From: Saururus chinensis
Lineage: Eukaryota > Streptophyta > Magnoliopsida > Piperales > Saururaceae
Reading direction: 5' to 3'
DNA length: 64,000 nucleotides
Assembly: GCA_035235625.1 (NCBI GenBank)
Contig: CP141142.1
Coordinates: 33,242,995 to 33,306,994, forward strand
Below are positions 12,134 to 24,595 of the stretch, in pieces. Under the pieces are notes generated by a model. The model searched no databases. It was given only the letters and a program-made list of their open reading frames with translations, and was not told the DNA's origin. The position numbers and the translations under genes were made by a program. The first letter of the stretch is position 1, and every line of letters begins with the position of its first letter.

Positions 12134-12190
12134 TTTAGTCCTATCATGGAGATAGGTTTTAGTTCTATCATGGAGATAGGTTTTAGTCTA
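12134..12190 (+). repeat. 24-bp tandem repeat, about 2.4 copies
   Basis: CTATCATGGAGATAGG occurs at 12141 and 12165, followed by TTTTAGT each time. Confidence 0.75.
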
Positions 12191-15100
12191 ATGTCTTAAG
12201 CAAATGCTAAAACAGGTTAACTATGTTGTGTATGATTGCATATGAACGGAGTTACCGTATATGGGCTCCTTTTGTTGACATGTTGATTTTTGTCGCCCTA
12301 GATGAATACAGTGACACATTGCTGAAGAGGCCAATAAGTTAATGAAAATTTTATTTTTCTATTCATTTGTTGGTTAAATGTAAACAAGTAAAAAAAACTA
12401 AATGGTTAACACAGTTTTTTATCTACCTTGCCAATTTTTGCTAGCATTGGCCCCATTTAACATCTTAAATATGGGCCCCATTGATCAACCAGTCTCTAGG
12501 TTCATCCCGTGTAGGACCTGGTGCATTTATTGGTGAATTCAACATTTTCTTGTCAAACTTATTAATTCACAATGGCATTAGCGAATTTTGCTACATTTTA
12601 CTTGTTTTAGCAAGTTTTACCTCTTTTGTCATTTTTACAGAAGCAATATAGTAAGAGTTGAAAATTTCTTTATATAAATGGGTTTGCCTTCACATGGTCG
12701 ACATTTCTCACCTTTAACATTCACTGGGTTAGTAGTGCCAAAAGGCATACAATCGACAAGAAGGGAGTATCTTGTTAGGTAATTTTTTGTTGGAATTGTA
12801 TTTGAGTCGATGTATTTTGTGCCATTGCATCAAATATGGTTAGTATAAGAGTTGTTGCAATGGTGATTTCCAAAAAAAAAAAAACTGTTCGGCCCAAGAA
12901 CTAATCCACTCAACCTCAGGTCACTTGTTGGCAACTTGATCACACATTACACATTTGGGATTAAGTTAATTAAGTTTGCAATTTTGACTTTTGATTTTTG
13001 TGAAGGTGATCAAACACCTAACCAATTGGCATGAGCTAGAATTGTTTATGGTAAAAAAAAAACACCCATTTATACTGATTAGATCAAAGCAGCAGAAACT
13101 AAATAGTTGGTATTTTTTCTATTACTTCGGTTCTATGGAAATGACATCATATAAGATTATTTTTTACTACACATATAGTTTATTTCCTTTACTTAGCCAT
13201 TAGTTTTTGGAAGCATTTTCTATACCCTCTACGGACAATGCGCCCAACATAAAGAATGTATGAGAGCACTTCAGTGTTATTAGTCTTACAATGGAGATAA
13301 GTTTTAGTCTAATGTCTTAATTAAAAGTTAAATATATTAGTGCATACTAGTGGACGTTAGTGTCAGTGCTATTGATACTAACAAATGCTAGCGTATGAGT
13401 TATTGATCTTAAATATCAAGGGCTCCTATATGTTCCTTATAGTGGGCACATTGTTAGTGAGGAGCATTAATAATGCTTCTTAATCTTTTATCTACTTAAG
13501 AAACTATAAAAATTTAATGTGTAAAAGCTAATACTTTCTCACTTGTGTGATTTAAGAATTAGGATTTTAATAGAGAACAAACTTTTCTTCTACAAAGTGC
13601 ATGTGCTTTGATCTTTCATCAAATTATTTTGCAAAATTTTATGTCGGTGAGTTTTGAGTTGAAAATTTGTTTGTAACATACAATTTCTTTCATTGTTAGT
13701 GGTTTGTGGAAATTTTATTGTGAGGCTGAAGTGTGAAGTTTGATAATTTGGTGAGAGAATTTGGACAGGTTGATATCATCCACCATTGCTTGCTGAAATC
13801 AGAAGCTAAAGCACAAAACTCCTAGTACGGTTACGCTCCTCTGTGTGAATGAAAGAAGAACATTAAATCAGATTATGAATCTATGATCTGGTTTACTATA
13901 TAATAACTGTAATTCATTCTTTTCTTTAAGAAATTGTGATGCCCTGAATTTGATAGAAGTCTCATTATTATTGGGTTGGGCGGCCACAGCTCAGCCTTGG
14001 CTCTACCCCAATAGATTATTTTTAGGTCCTCGCCCAACCCTAATCCTATACAAGTTGTAAAAAGTCGGGCCCTAGCCTAGTCCTAAGTGGGCTAGGGCTG
14101 GACTACATGTATTTTAATTATAAATATTATTTTATTTTTTATATTTTATAAAAAAATATTATTTTAATAAAAATATCTATATAATTTTTGAGTTGGGTCT
14201 TACTAGTTGACCCATGAGAGTCAAAATCATATGCATTTAGGTGTGGGTCTTTCATATTTAACTATAATGACTTAGGCTTTTGAATTTCCTAAACTTCCAT
14301 AAAATATACTCCAACTTCACTTTTTCCTTCACTTTTCACCTATGTGGGACCATAAAAAAATTAAAATAATATTTTTATGTCTAGGATTAGGCTAAACGAG
14401 CCTTTTTGCCCTTGGACCCTCTCAACCCTATTTAAGGCGGGCTTACCCCGACCCTTAAAAGTTTCACCACTAGTTATTATGTTACCTAGTTTATGTGTGT
14501 TAGCAATGCACTATGACACCGCTGATAGTTAGGGCTAACAAGTTGAGTCGAGTCGAGTTTTTGCCTTGTGTAGCTTGAATTCGAAGTCGGAATACTTGGC
14601 TCGAACTTGACTTGAAACTCGAATGAGCTTGAGCTTATTAGCTCAAACTCAAACTCATGTTTGAACTCATTCTATTACAATGACCAGCCCAACTCAAATT
14701 GAGCTTGATCTATATATAAAAATAAACCTAATTTTGAATTCAAAATTTCAAACCAACATTCAATAAAGAAAACAATCGCATAGAATGAGTTGATCACTTT
14801 AAAATTATATGAAAAGTTATAAATAAAAGTAAATATGTGCTTAGAGTAAATTGACTCAAAGCCTCAAGCTAGGAAGTACTCGAGCCTTAGTTGCTCCCAA
14901 CTCTCCTGTATAAATAATATCAAAATATCATTATTGATTAAACATATATGAAAGTACAATAGCTAAGTGTATAATCAATATTGTCCCTTCTTGGGAACTT
15001 TATCTTCGGGGTACCCTTAATTTTGGTCTGAGTATGTGGCAAGACGTCTTATGTATGCTTATATCTCACCATTCGAATAATGATTATCAAGCCAATCATA

Positions 15101-15418
15101 TTGTGTTGGCAACAAGAAACTTAGAGTTTTGCTGTCTTTTTGGTCCATCTTAAATGAATATAACTTACCTTTATCTTATAAAATAAAAAGAGACTTCACA
15201 AGTTAATGCTAAATAACTTTTAGGAAATTGTTGTAAAATTTAACTTCTAAGGATTCCAACATTAGTCTCCATAGAAAATTTTAAAAATTATAATTTGTTT
15301 AACATGTAGAGATGGTAGATAATGTTACTGGTACTTATTTGTTTGATAAATGTAATATAGTTTGATATGTAGTATAGTCTATACTATATCATATTTTTTT
15401 TACTGATTATACTATATA

Positions 15419-18400
15419 TGTCACGACCCAGATTTTTCAAAGCATTTTTAAATAGCACGAACGGCAGCGAAATTTTTTTTTTAAATACAAAATAAACCAT
15501 TCGATTAAATATCCAGGTCATGATAACTGGGGTTCACAAATACGAATATCAAATCATATGATATTATTTAACATTTGAAAATTCATAAAGACCAGCTTAT
15601 CTATCTAAGTACAAGTCTGTCACCCGTCTGAAAATAAATAACAAGTTGACTCTCACGCTTAAGGTACACTTACGTATTGGAGTTTTAAAAATGCGGAAAC
15701 CTCTTGAGCTCGCCTGCCTTGGTCTCACTTGTCGTCGCCTGGAGAATCTGCAATAAAGCAAACCAAACAACAACCACAACCACAATGGAGCATCTCCGCC
15801 TTCAGGAGAAGAGCTTCCAATGGACAAAAGGTTTTATTAGTATTTTTCGGATTGGGCCAACATCACCCAATGTTAGTTGCCTACGTACTCATCAGACAAC
15901 ATCTCCAATGTTTCCAACAAGATCAGATCCAGACGTAGTTCTGCCTAAAAACTACACTATACTAAGAAGCATAACATCACCCATGCAATGCTTAAGTATT
16001 TTTAAGCAACCTACATTTTATGTAAGTCCTTTAATAATTCCACTTGTTCTAATTAAACAAGCAATATCAATCAATGTTATTAATTATTTCTCGAACCATT
16101 GTTCGATAATTAATATCCCTGTCTAATCCCAATGATAGACAGACTCATCAGATATCAACCTAAGTGACAAATGACAACGAAACATCCTGGAATCCACCAG
16201 GCCCCTGGAATCCACCAGGAAGTGCCATCTCGCAACCTAGCCCATAAGGACCTGACCAGAGTGGAAGGGCATGGCCCACAACTGCACCTGAATAGAAGTG
16301 GTCAGAGACGCCAACCAAGCAGGATGTCAGCGACCCTAATTGCGTGTACACTAAAAAGATCCTCAATAGATCTGCGGTGAGCCCGACTCACAAAGAACTC
16401 CTTCCAATGGGGAGGTGTAACTACACGGTCAAATCAGCGGCTCCTCAATAGAGCTAGAACTCAGGAAAGCATTCTGAACCCTATCTTGCTCATTTATAAG
16501 CCAGGATTCCGAATGACTATCCCAAACCCTATTAGTCCCTTCTAGACTAAGGTTTACAACTCGAGACATGACATCAGTTCATCAACCAAGGCAAATCATC
16601 AGGTCAAAGGCTTTGTTCACTGTATAAATTAGTCCCAGACCCCTCTGTATTTTAGTCTTTATCTTGATTAGGTATTCTTACCCAATCCAAAGCTATCAAA
16701 CCCCAAATAATTATTCTTTCAATAATTCTCAACTAGTGATAAATTACTATCACAACATCAATATCAAAAATCAAAACAAAGAACAACATAAACAGTTAAA
16801 ACCACAAAGGTTCAAACAGATCATAATATCAATAATCAAAATCAACAATGATATTATAATTACTCGAGCTCTCGTGCCCTAACCCTCCATGGGTTAACTT
16901 ATTAAATCTTTATTAAACTTATCGTAATACACCCAAGGGCATTAGAGTAATTATCCAACATTGGATACAGTCCTCTCTGCACTTGGGTAATTCTTTAACC
17001 TCTCAAAAGATTTTAGTATCACATTGGCCCATTAACAACATCCACGCGAATGCGGGCCAGTTTGCATAGGGGTAGTTCTGTCATTTGGTTTAAGGCCTTA
17101 ATGTCATCCAATGGGACCAAAATTAAACTCAAGGGTACTACTTGACTTCATGGACCCTGTGTAATTTTCCTGGCATGTGACGGGGTCGTGAACCCCTTGA
17201 ACCGACCCAGGTTATCTTAACGGTTTACTATAAACCCTAAGGGTAAAATGGTCAATTAACCACTCATTGGTATTTTTTTTCACCAAGATATTTGGTCTAT
17301 AAATATTTTACCTATAAAAATCTCATTGAGAAATTTTCCAATTTTTAAATAAACTCCTAGGCCCCTGAACCAGGGCCCCGAAGTCGGGCAAATGGTTCTC
17401 ACACGATGATTTAACTATCAAGGGTAAAAAGGTCATTTCACAATCTCTAGGATTTTTTCCCAAGCTGAAACTTGGCCAGAATACTCCCATGCTTCTCAAG
17501 AGGAAATAGTAATTTTCTAAGATTTTTTTGACATATTTAACACTGTAAACTGGACCCGGTTCACTAGTTTCTTTTTTTTTAACCCGGGCCGAACGGGTCG
17601 GGTCACCCAGTCCGGCCCGGCCTGAAACGAAGCCCGACGACCCGTTCGGTTGTCTTCTTCGCAGCCGGTCAGAGGCCGACTGGCCTCTGCCGGTGCCGCC
17701 CCAGGCCGCCGTTCTGCGGCGAGGGTTGGGCGGTATCGGATCGCCGCTTGGTCGTCGCAGAAAGGGCTTTTTTTTTGAACGGCGGAGCCGTCGTGCGCAA
17801 GACTGCCGCGGCCGGCCGATGGACTGGACTTGACCGGATTGCCGTCGTCTAGCGACTCCGGCAGCCCTGGTCCATCCTCTGGCCGGCGGCTGCGCTTTGT
17901 TGCCGCAGGTCCTGCTTCCTTTTTTTTTTACTGTGCAGCAGCGGCAGAAGCCGCCGCCGCCAAGCATGCCCGACAGCCGCGGCCAAGGCCAGAACCGGCA
18001 AGCCATTCCAGCTACAGGTCCAGCCACCAGCGGTCGGCCGGTGGCCGGCCGACAGTTAAATAGTAAATAAATATCTTATTTTAAAAAAACTGTATGAACA
18101 GTAATTGCAGAGATTACTGTTCATGTTAATTGCGAATATGGTTTATCTTCTAATTTACAAATCTATGCAAATCTCGACTCGAAATCCAACCTTAATGGCC
18201 AAGTTGTCGTCGATCCACTGCCGCAAACGCTTCGCTGGAGTCTCTTCGGAGAATTCTCTCATCTCCTTCACCGTCCCAAAAGCTTCTCCAATTGGACCAA
18301 AGATGCCCAAATTGTGCCCTAAGAAGGCCTTTTATAGGCATGGGATTAGGGCTCCTAATCCCATGAAGAATTAGACCTCAAAAACCCAATTTCGGAACAG

Positions 18401-18694
18401 TAATTTATCGGGCCCACATCGCAACTTAAACAGACAGTTCGCGCATTCAATTCAGGTAAACGGGTCCTGCACGATATATTCAATTTCAAACGGTCGTTTC
18501 TCCCTCATCCGGACTCCGATTCGCGCGTTCTTGGTGGTGTTTTGAAGCTCTTTCCGTATACTTTCCAATAGAATTAGTTTCAGCCCCAAATTCTATCTAG
18601 GGAGAAAGTATTTCTAATAAGAATGTCAATAGGTCAAACACCATAATTTCTACGTATTTAAATTTTGAAACTCGGGAAAATTAGGGATATTACA
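15419..18694 (-). mobile_element. Solo LTR (Ty3/gypsy type), 3276 bp, minus strand
   Basis: Read on the minus strand it starts TGTAATATCCCTAATTTTCC and ends GGGTCGTGACA. It is flanked by a perfect 5-bp duplication ATATA (15414-15418 and 18695-18699). A minus-strand TATAAAA lies at 18330-18336, about 360 bases from its 5' end, as expected for U3. No retroelement enzyme is encoded. Its length and terminal words resemble Tekay/Del chromovirus LTRs; this assignment is inferred. A GC-rich patch at 17580-18060 gives long but meaningless open frames. Confidence 0.75.
18330..18336 (-). promoter_or_regulatory. TATA box of the minus-strand solo LTR
   Basis: The reverse complement reads CCTATAAAAGGCC, a strong plant TATA box. 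It sits about 360 bases into the LTR and shows that the element is oriented right to left. Confidence 0.55.
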
Positions 18695-19146
18695 ATATAT
18701 ATGCATATACCTTATTAAATCAAATTCTATGATACATTTAAATTTCAACATATATCACAAGTGGACATAAATGCATTATGTAACTTTGAAAATTTTACTT
18801 ATCAATCTCTCTCTCTATATACACCCAATACATAGATATTATGTATATATATATATATATATATTATAATATATAAAATATAAATTTCTTGTATATGCAT
18901 ATGTACACATAGATTAATATGTATTTATGTATATTATGAAATATATTTATAAATTTTATTTGAGTTTGAGTCGAATTTAAGCCAAGTGCGAGTTTTATTT
19001 GAGTCAAATCAAGATAAGGTATGCTTGAGCTCAACTCGAATATGATCTAATTTGAGTTGAGTCGCTTCGAGTTGAGACATATTTGAGTAGAGTTGAGTCA
19101 CAACATCCTTACTCGATAAGCTGACTTAACTTGTTAGTACCCCAAC

Positions 19147-19848
19147 CGACAGTTATTTCTCATTAAAACACAAAAAATAATATTTTTATATAAAAAATAT
19201 ACAATAATAATAAAAAATATTTTTACATAAAAAATATACATAAAAATTTACTCATGAATTTTAATTAGTCTAAATAAGTGAAGTCATGTGAACTAAAATA
19301 TCACTATCCTTGCAACAAGAGGCAGGTAAGTTTAAATCATCCAATGCACGCGAGCAGCGGCTCATTTTACTCGTTTTTTTATTTGATAAATGTAGATGTT
19401 GTCCGAGGCCGTGCCCATTGAACATGACCAGGTGGCGCGGACAAATTGTTTTTGTCCGCCAAGTTGCCAACCGGCGACCAATGCCGCTGAAACAGCCTCG
19501 TAGTCCGAGGTCCGTGGTCCGACTACCTTCCCTGCCCGCCCGGCTAGAGTGACAAACCCTCGCAGTCCCTCCTCTCTGCCTCGGCAGCCTTGAGACAGAA
19601 GCAAACTCCCCAATAATCTCTCTCTCCCCCTCTCAGAACTCACGAAGGCGGAGCCTTTTTCTTCTCATCAACAATCCCGGCATCAGTCTCAGGTACAGAA
19701 AAGCTTTCCCTTTCGAATTCTGCAGTCTCCTGTTTCTATGTAATCTTCTGTAATTTCTGTTTTCCTGAAAAATCCCAATTTTTTCGTGGGAGGTTTTTTG
19801 ATTTCTGCTTCTTGTTTTGGTGGTCGATTTTGAGAAAAGTAAGCAGTC
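19147..19848 (+). promoter_or_regulatory. Upstream region and 5' leader of the proteasome gene, with a likely 5' UTR intron
   Basis: AT-rich to about 19300, then GC-rich, then a CT-rich leader (19555-19640) typical of plant 5' UTRs. CAG|GTACAG at 19690-19698 is a good donor. TAAGCAG ending at 19846 is a good acceptor two bases before the ATG. Together they define a T-rich 154-bp intron (19693-19846). No convincing TATA box was found. The intron is predicted only from splice signals. Confidence 0.45.
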
Positions 19849-20601
19849 ATGTCGAGGAGGTATGACAGCAGGACGACGATCTTCTCCCCGGAGGGGCGGC
19901 TGTACCAGGTGGAGTACGCGATGGAGGCGATCGGCAACGCCGGCACGGCCATCGGGGTGCTGGCGAGGGACGGGGTGGTGCTGGTGGGGGAGAAGAAGGT
20001 GACCTCCAAGCTCCTCCAGACATCCAAGTCTACTGAGAAGATGTACAAGATCGACGACCACCTCGCCTGCGCCGTCGCCGGCATCATGTCCGACGCCAAC
20101 ATCCTCATCAACACCGCCCGCCTCCAGGCCCAGCGCTACACCTTCGCCTACCAGGAGCCCATGCCCGTCGAGCAGCTCGTCCAGTCGCTTTGCGACACCA
20201 AGCAGGGCTACACCCAGTTCGGCGGCCTGCGCCCATTCGGCGTCTCCTTCCTCTTCGCTGGCTGGGACAAGAACTTCGGGTTCCAGCTTTACATGAGTGA
20301 CCCCAGTGGGAACTACGGGGGCTGGAAGGCGGCCGCCATCGGGGCCAATAACCAGGCTGCCCAGTCTATGCTCAAGCAGGACTACAAGGACGAGATCACG
20401 CGGGAGGAGGCAGTGGAGCTTGCGCTGAAGGTGCTGAGCAAAACCATGGATAGCACGAGCCTCACCTCCGAGAAGCTTGAGCTCGCAGAGGTGTTATTGG
20501 CGCCTTCTGGAGAGGTCAGATACCAGGTCTGCTCGCCGGATGCGCTTGGCAAGCTGCTGGTGAAGTCCGGGGTCACTCAGCCTGCTCCCGAGGCTTCTTA
20601 A
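19849..20601 (+). CDS. PAC1: 20S proteasome subunit alpha type-4 (alpha-3 ring position)
   Basis: A complete 250-residue protein in one uninterrupted coding exon, the usual length of plant PAC1. Residues 1-35 hold the alpha-subunit signature ([20 protein letters not shown], then [14 protein letters not shown]), which forms the H0 helix and gate region of the outer ring. The body is the Ntn-hydrolase fold without the N-terminal catalytic Thr, as expected for a structural alpha subunit. Conserved blocks include [41 protein letters not shown] and [20 protein letters not shown]. The protein assembles with six other alpha subunits into the ring that gates the 20S core in cytosol and nucleus. The ATG at 19849 gives the expected MSRRYD N terminus. 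Codons are strongly GC-ending, unlike the AT-rich surroundings. The likely 5' UTR intron argues against a processed retrocopy. Confidence 0.97.
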   Translation: MSRRYDSRTTIFSPEGRLYQVEYAMEAIGNAGTAIGVLARDGVVLVGEKKVTSKLLQTSKSTEKMYKIDDHLACAVAGIMSDANILINTARLQAQRYTFAYQEPMPVEQLVQSLCDTKQGYTQFGGLRPFGVSFLFAGWDKNFGFQLYMSDPSGNYGGWKAAAIGANNQAAQSMLKQDYKDEITREEAVELALKVLSKTMDSTSLTSEKLELAEVLLAPSGEVRYQVCSPDALGKLLVKSGVTQPAPEAS

Positions 20602-20658
20602 TTCGGGTGTGTTTTTATGCTTTTTATCTGCTACTTGAGTGTAGTTAGTAATCTGGAC

Positions 20659-20664
20659 AATAAA
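20659..20664 (+). terminator. Polyadenylation signal AATAAA of PAC1
   Basis: A canonical AATAAA lies 58 bases after the TAA, in T/A-rich 3' UTR sequence. Cleavage would be expected shortly downstream. Confidence 0.6.
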
Positions 20665-22329
20665 AGTACTTGTTAAACTTGCATTATTTGATACGGAAAA
20701 CATCTTGAGCTAGTGCATCTGATTGATTGATACAATGGTTGAAGTTGGAGCCTTTGATTTGTCTTTGTATTCTGTATTTAGAGTTTGCACAACATTGCCC
20801 TAAATTATAAACTTGGGGAATGGTTTTCACATTTCTTGGTCGATTAGCTTATTAAATGGTTAAAGGGCTGAATATTTACTGGGTCTTGTGCGGGAATTTT
20901 ATATTACTTATTTGTGTGTGTGTGTGTTTTGTGAAAATGTAGCTCTGGTATTAGTTTCTAATGTATATTTTTGGAGAATTACTAGCACTTTTATGTCCCA
21001 TAAGCTATTAGACTTGTTAACAAACTGAAAAAACATTAAGTATAGAGTGAGCATCTTGATTTCGAATTGCGGATACACTATACCATTTCCTTGAGATACA
21101 GATGTTAATGGATTTCAAAACATATCTGATCGGCTGATGGATATAGTCTGAATTAAATAATAAGGAAAACATTTCTATGAGCGTGAGCTCGGGCATCATG
21201 CTGATGATGTCCAGGCTCATGCTGATGCCCTTGAGCCCAGGCTCATCCAAATGGGACTCAAATGATAATTCCGAACATGCCTTGTTGGAAAATTCCTTGC
21301 AATGTTTTTGCCTTGGCTTCTGATTGGAGCTATATTTGTACCCAAAACCATCAGTATTTTTATGTGACGGTGATTCAAATAATAATACCAAACGTGCCTT
21401 ATTGGAAAATTACTTGCAATGTTCATGCCTTGGCTTAAGATTGGAGCCATATTTGTATAGATGTTAATCTGTTTCCAAATCATTCTCTGGTGCGTTTCTT
21501 CAAGGTTATTTCATCTTTATCAAAACCATTGATTTTTTTATGTGATGGTGATTCGTATATGATACTGAGGGCTACTTTTATGATGTTTAATGATTCACAA
21601 GATTCTTTTGAAGCTGTGTAAGAGTATCTTTTTGATCCTTCCAATTTTTGGTGACTTCGTTTTCTTTTTTAGGGTTAAAAGTAGGTTTGGATGGAAAACG
21701 TTATTCAGTAAACTGTAGGTATCAATTTCTACACCTACTATTTCCCAAGTTGTTTTTTTTTGTCCTACATGTCTTTCAAAAAGGAAAAAGGATTGATTGT
21801 ATGAGACTTCCTGTTACTGGCAATCTATCTGAAGGGCCATTGCCCCCTTTTTTACAATTTCCGGATCACACTGTACTGGTTTGACTGCATAAAAAATTCA
21901 TGCCAAAAATGGCTTAATTTGTTTTAGCTGGTTAAGATGAATATTATGAATCCCTATGGATATGCCCACCATGATGTCATGGCTATCAGAAATGACTAGT
22001 GGCAAATGCTATTAAATTGAAAGACAGAACAATTTTTAGGTTGTGCAGCTTTGCCATTTAGCCATTTTATTTAGTGAAATCATCCTGCTTCATTTGCGTG
22101 CCTTGTTGATAATATTTGTATCAATATTTAGTTTGGCTTAATATATTGCTTGTGTTTGTCCTATCTACTATTCAAGTTGATTCATTTTCATATTTAATTG
22201 TTCCGGATTGATTACTGGGTGGTCTTTGAAATATAGACAAACTAAACTGATATGCTTATGCACACTGGCCTGTCTCTAAATTTTTCAACATGGGCTAGGG
22301 TTTCCAACATCGTATAGATGAAGTTTTGA
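20665..22329. other. 3' flank of PAC1, no gene seen
   Basis: AT-rich single-copy-looking sequence with a short GT run near 20915 and the 117-bp duplication listed separately. The open frames are short and match no family I recognise. Confidence 0.5.
21255..21566. repeat. 117-bp direct duplication with a partial third copy
   Basis: Unit one begins GACTCAAATGATAATTCCGA (21255) and unit two GATTCAAATAATAATACCAA (21372). Both continue through TTGGAAAATT.CTTGCAATG and GATTGGAGC.ATATTTGTA. A partial third copy (AAAACCATTGATTTTTTTAT, 21522) follows after unrelated sequence. Confidence 0.75.
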
Positions 22330-23775
22330 GGCAATGTTATAAAACCGAGCCCGATCACCAATCTGGTCTGGTGATCGAGTAGGACAACTGGTTTACCTGG
22401 GTTGACCCTGATGATGTTATAATGATGAATATATTAAAAATATGAGCACCCTCCCAAAAGATGAACTGTGTATTGATTATGGAACAAAAAGTCCAAGTTA
22501 CTAAAGGACAATCTGGGAAACTGGAAAATTTCCTAGGCTAGGCATAAACGAAACTGATCAAGCTAACACACTAAGGCAATAAAGCAAAGAAATTCAATAT
22601 TGACATACAGCAGAAATAGCTAACACACTAAGGCAATAAAGCAAACAAATTTAATATCAAAATGCAGCAGAAATAGCTACAATGAAATCTTTATTGGCTT
22701 GAAATCAGAAACTTTGCACAGGATGAAATAAACACACGGTAAGAGGAAAAAAAGCTAATCCGTCTAGAAGGAGAAGTCCCATGACAGAGATCTCCAGAAT
22801 GTACCTGACGACAGAAGATTTGGGGCATCTTAAATAAGCACCAAATCTTCAAGTTTTTGTTTTGTTGCAAAAACCCTGAGATCTACTCCAAGAAAGCTGT
22901 CTGCTTTCTTGTTTCAGAATCGTCTGGCACCTCAGAATTGTCTTCTCAAACAACAGCAGAGCCAAAAAGGCAGTGAGGGAGGGGAGGAAGGTGATGGCTG
23001 TTTACAGGGCGTTGTTGGGAAGTCTTCTGGTTGCGACATTTTTCAAATATGTTTATTCAAAAGTTTCTAACCAAGGGCAAAGTAGGCAGTTAAGACTGTT
23101 ATGTTGCTAAGGAGTCTAACGTATGGTTAAAGTTTTTGTTTAGTTTTATTAAGTCCGTAATCAGGTTGTTAGTGGAAGTATAAATAGCTTGTGTCTGTTA
23201 GGGTTCAGCAACTTGAATATTCTTTCTTAAAATGAGAACTTTGCTCTTGAGAGCAGTTGTTCTGCAGATTCATGGACTTGTGTAGATCAGTGAACTCTGA
23301 TCATTTATTTACATTTTGGATTTCAGATACTAGAAAACCTAGAAAGAGGGTTTGATTCTTCCTCTTTCTCTTTCTCATTTTCTTTTTTCTGTGTGATTGC
23401 TTGGTTTGCTATTTGGGGCTGCATCCGAAGGGGAGGGGCTGGAGGGAAGGAGGCTGGATGGGAGGGTCTGCTGAAGAGGGAAGGCGGCTTTTGGAGGGGA
23501 GGAGGAAGTAAGAAAGGGGTGAGGAAGGGGAGGAGGAAGGAAAGGGGGTGAGGAAGGGGGGGAGGAAGGAAAGGGATTGATTTTGATCTGTCCAATTATT
23601 TTCGTTTTGTATGAGCCGGTTGGCTGTCGGCCCATTCCTTCCTGGTTGTGTGTCAACCTGGATGGGTTTTTAAGATTTGAAACCCTGTTGATTTGGCCCG
23701 ATGACAAACCGCGTTTGTGCCTAACCGGACCACCCAGCTGGGCCGACCTGGGTTTCAAAACACTGTTTTGAGAAC
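22330..23775. mobile_element. Interrupted repeat with inverted ends and a possible copia-type LTR inside
   Basis: The left end (GCAATGTTATAAAACCGAGC near 22332) and the right end (GGTTTCAAAACACTG near 23751) are an imperfect inverted pair of the GTTTTGAAACCCGG kind. The inside holds copia-LTR-like text, with TATAAATAG at about 23181 and a CTTGAGAGCAGTTGTTCTGCA stretch near 23247. It also holds a purine-rich tract at 23430-23580. No duplication could be fixed, so borders and layering are tentative. Confidence 0.35.
22562..22675 (+). repeat. 57-bp tandem duplication
   Basis: GCTAACACACTAAGGCAATA starts at 22562 and again at 22619, and both copies run on to CAGCAGAAATAGCTA. Confidence 0.8.
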
Positions 23776-24066
23776 CTTATAATATCAGCATTTGCATGGA
23801 ATTTATGTTTGCTTTGCGAGAGATGTTAAAAAAATTGTTATGAGGTTTGTCGTGACTCGGTCTGGTTCTTGATGTGTTATTTGATCTATGTTGTCCTTGA
23901 CTATATTTTATCTCTTAAATATACTTCACTGGAATAATGAAACTTATGATTATCTGATGGAATTGTTTGAATGTTGGAACTCTGATCCTTTGGAATTTGA
24001 GCATACATTGGACTAATGTGCCACTTCAATAGGCTCTTTATATTTTTTTGTTTCTATTACCATTTA

Positions 24067-24263
24067 CTCCCTCGGTCCCATATTAATAGCTCTATTGGAA
24101 ATATAATATTTTTATTGAATGGTGGGACCCACATCTAAGAGAATGGAAAATAGATTTTGAAACACTTTTTCAAGTACACAGCCACTTAAATTGAGCCAAA
24201 TGGAGCTATAAATATTGGACAATCTTTTTTCCAAATGGAGCTATTAATATGGGATAGAGTAAG
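24067..24263. mobile_element. Stowaway-like MITE, 197 bp
   Basis: Flanked by TA (24065-24066 and 24264-24265). Left CTCCCTCGGTCCCATATTAA, right TTAATATGGGATAGAGTAAG. This is the long form of the family, with the shared core GGTGGGACCCACAT. Confidence 0.85.
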
Positions 24264-24455
24264 TATTATTTAACTTTTAGTTTTATTGATTTGTCATTTT
24301 TCTTGAGATAAAGTGAATCAGTGAATTTTTGTAAACATTAAATTTGTGTTTCCTTGATGTAAAAAGATCTTATAGTGCTACTTTGATGATCTCAAAGATG
24401 ATATATATTCAATACTGAAAGGAATTTTTATTGATAGTATTCCAAAATGAGGTTG

Positions 24456-24595
24456 TCTAGCTCGCGCTGCAGCTTCAGTGATCCAATTAAGCATATCTAG
24501 TATATTTTTTCACAGTAGCAGGATCACTATAACTAACTCCATTGAGTTTGTCACCATAGAACTCTAGCCGGCATTGAAGCTGCAGTGCTGGCTAG
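24456..24595. repeat. 25-bp imperfect inverted repeat
   Basis: The left arm (24456-24480) and right arm (24571-24595) are reverse complements with four mismatches over 25 bases. Both contain GCTGCAG and end in TCTAG/CTAGA. The intervening 90 bases do not pair well. It could be a decayed TIR pair or a chance hairpin. Confidence 0.6.

Larger units (their letters stand above)
10733..14530. other. AT-rich intergenic region with degraded repeats
   Basis: No gene was found. A possible hAT-like remnant lies at about 11128-11469, with GGATGGGCTAAAAGGTGCCC opposed to GGTTACCCAAGTGACATCCC. A GGGC-rich remnant lies at about 13965-14480. The text at 12127-12190 recurs loosely at 13279-13330 (ATGGAGATAAGTTTTAGTCT), suggesting a dispersed family. 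Open frames here are short and AT-driven. Confidence 0.5.
14531..19146. mobile_element. hAT-like AT-rich element, interrupted by a solo LTR
   Basis: The left end AGGGCTAACAAGTTGAGTCG is the inverted counterpart of the right end (AACTTGTTAGTACCCC, 19129-19144). Both ends run into long stretches of repeated GAGCTTGAG/CTCGAACT words. Flanks TGATAGTT and CGACAGTT (6 of 8 identical) may be a decayed 8-bp duplication. Without the inserted LTR it would be about 1.3 kb and non-coding. The same end type recurs at about 40866-42806. Exact borders are uncertain. Confidence 0.5.

Noticed and set aside
17323-18027. 234-codon minus-strand open frame and its plus-strand partner
   Set aside because: It lies in the GC-rich part of the minus-strand solo LTR, has no domain, and consists of Arg/Pro/Gly-rich text typical of GC bias.
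19633-20114. Minus-strand frames of about 140 codons over the PAC1 start
   Set aside because: Antisense of the GC-rich PAC1 exon and its leader; no family similarity.
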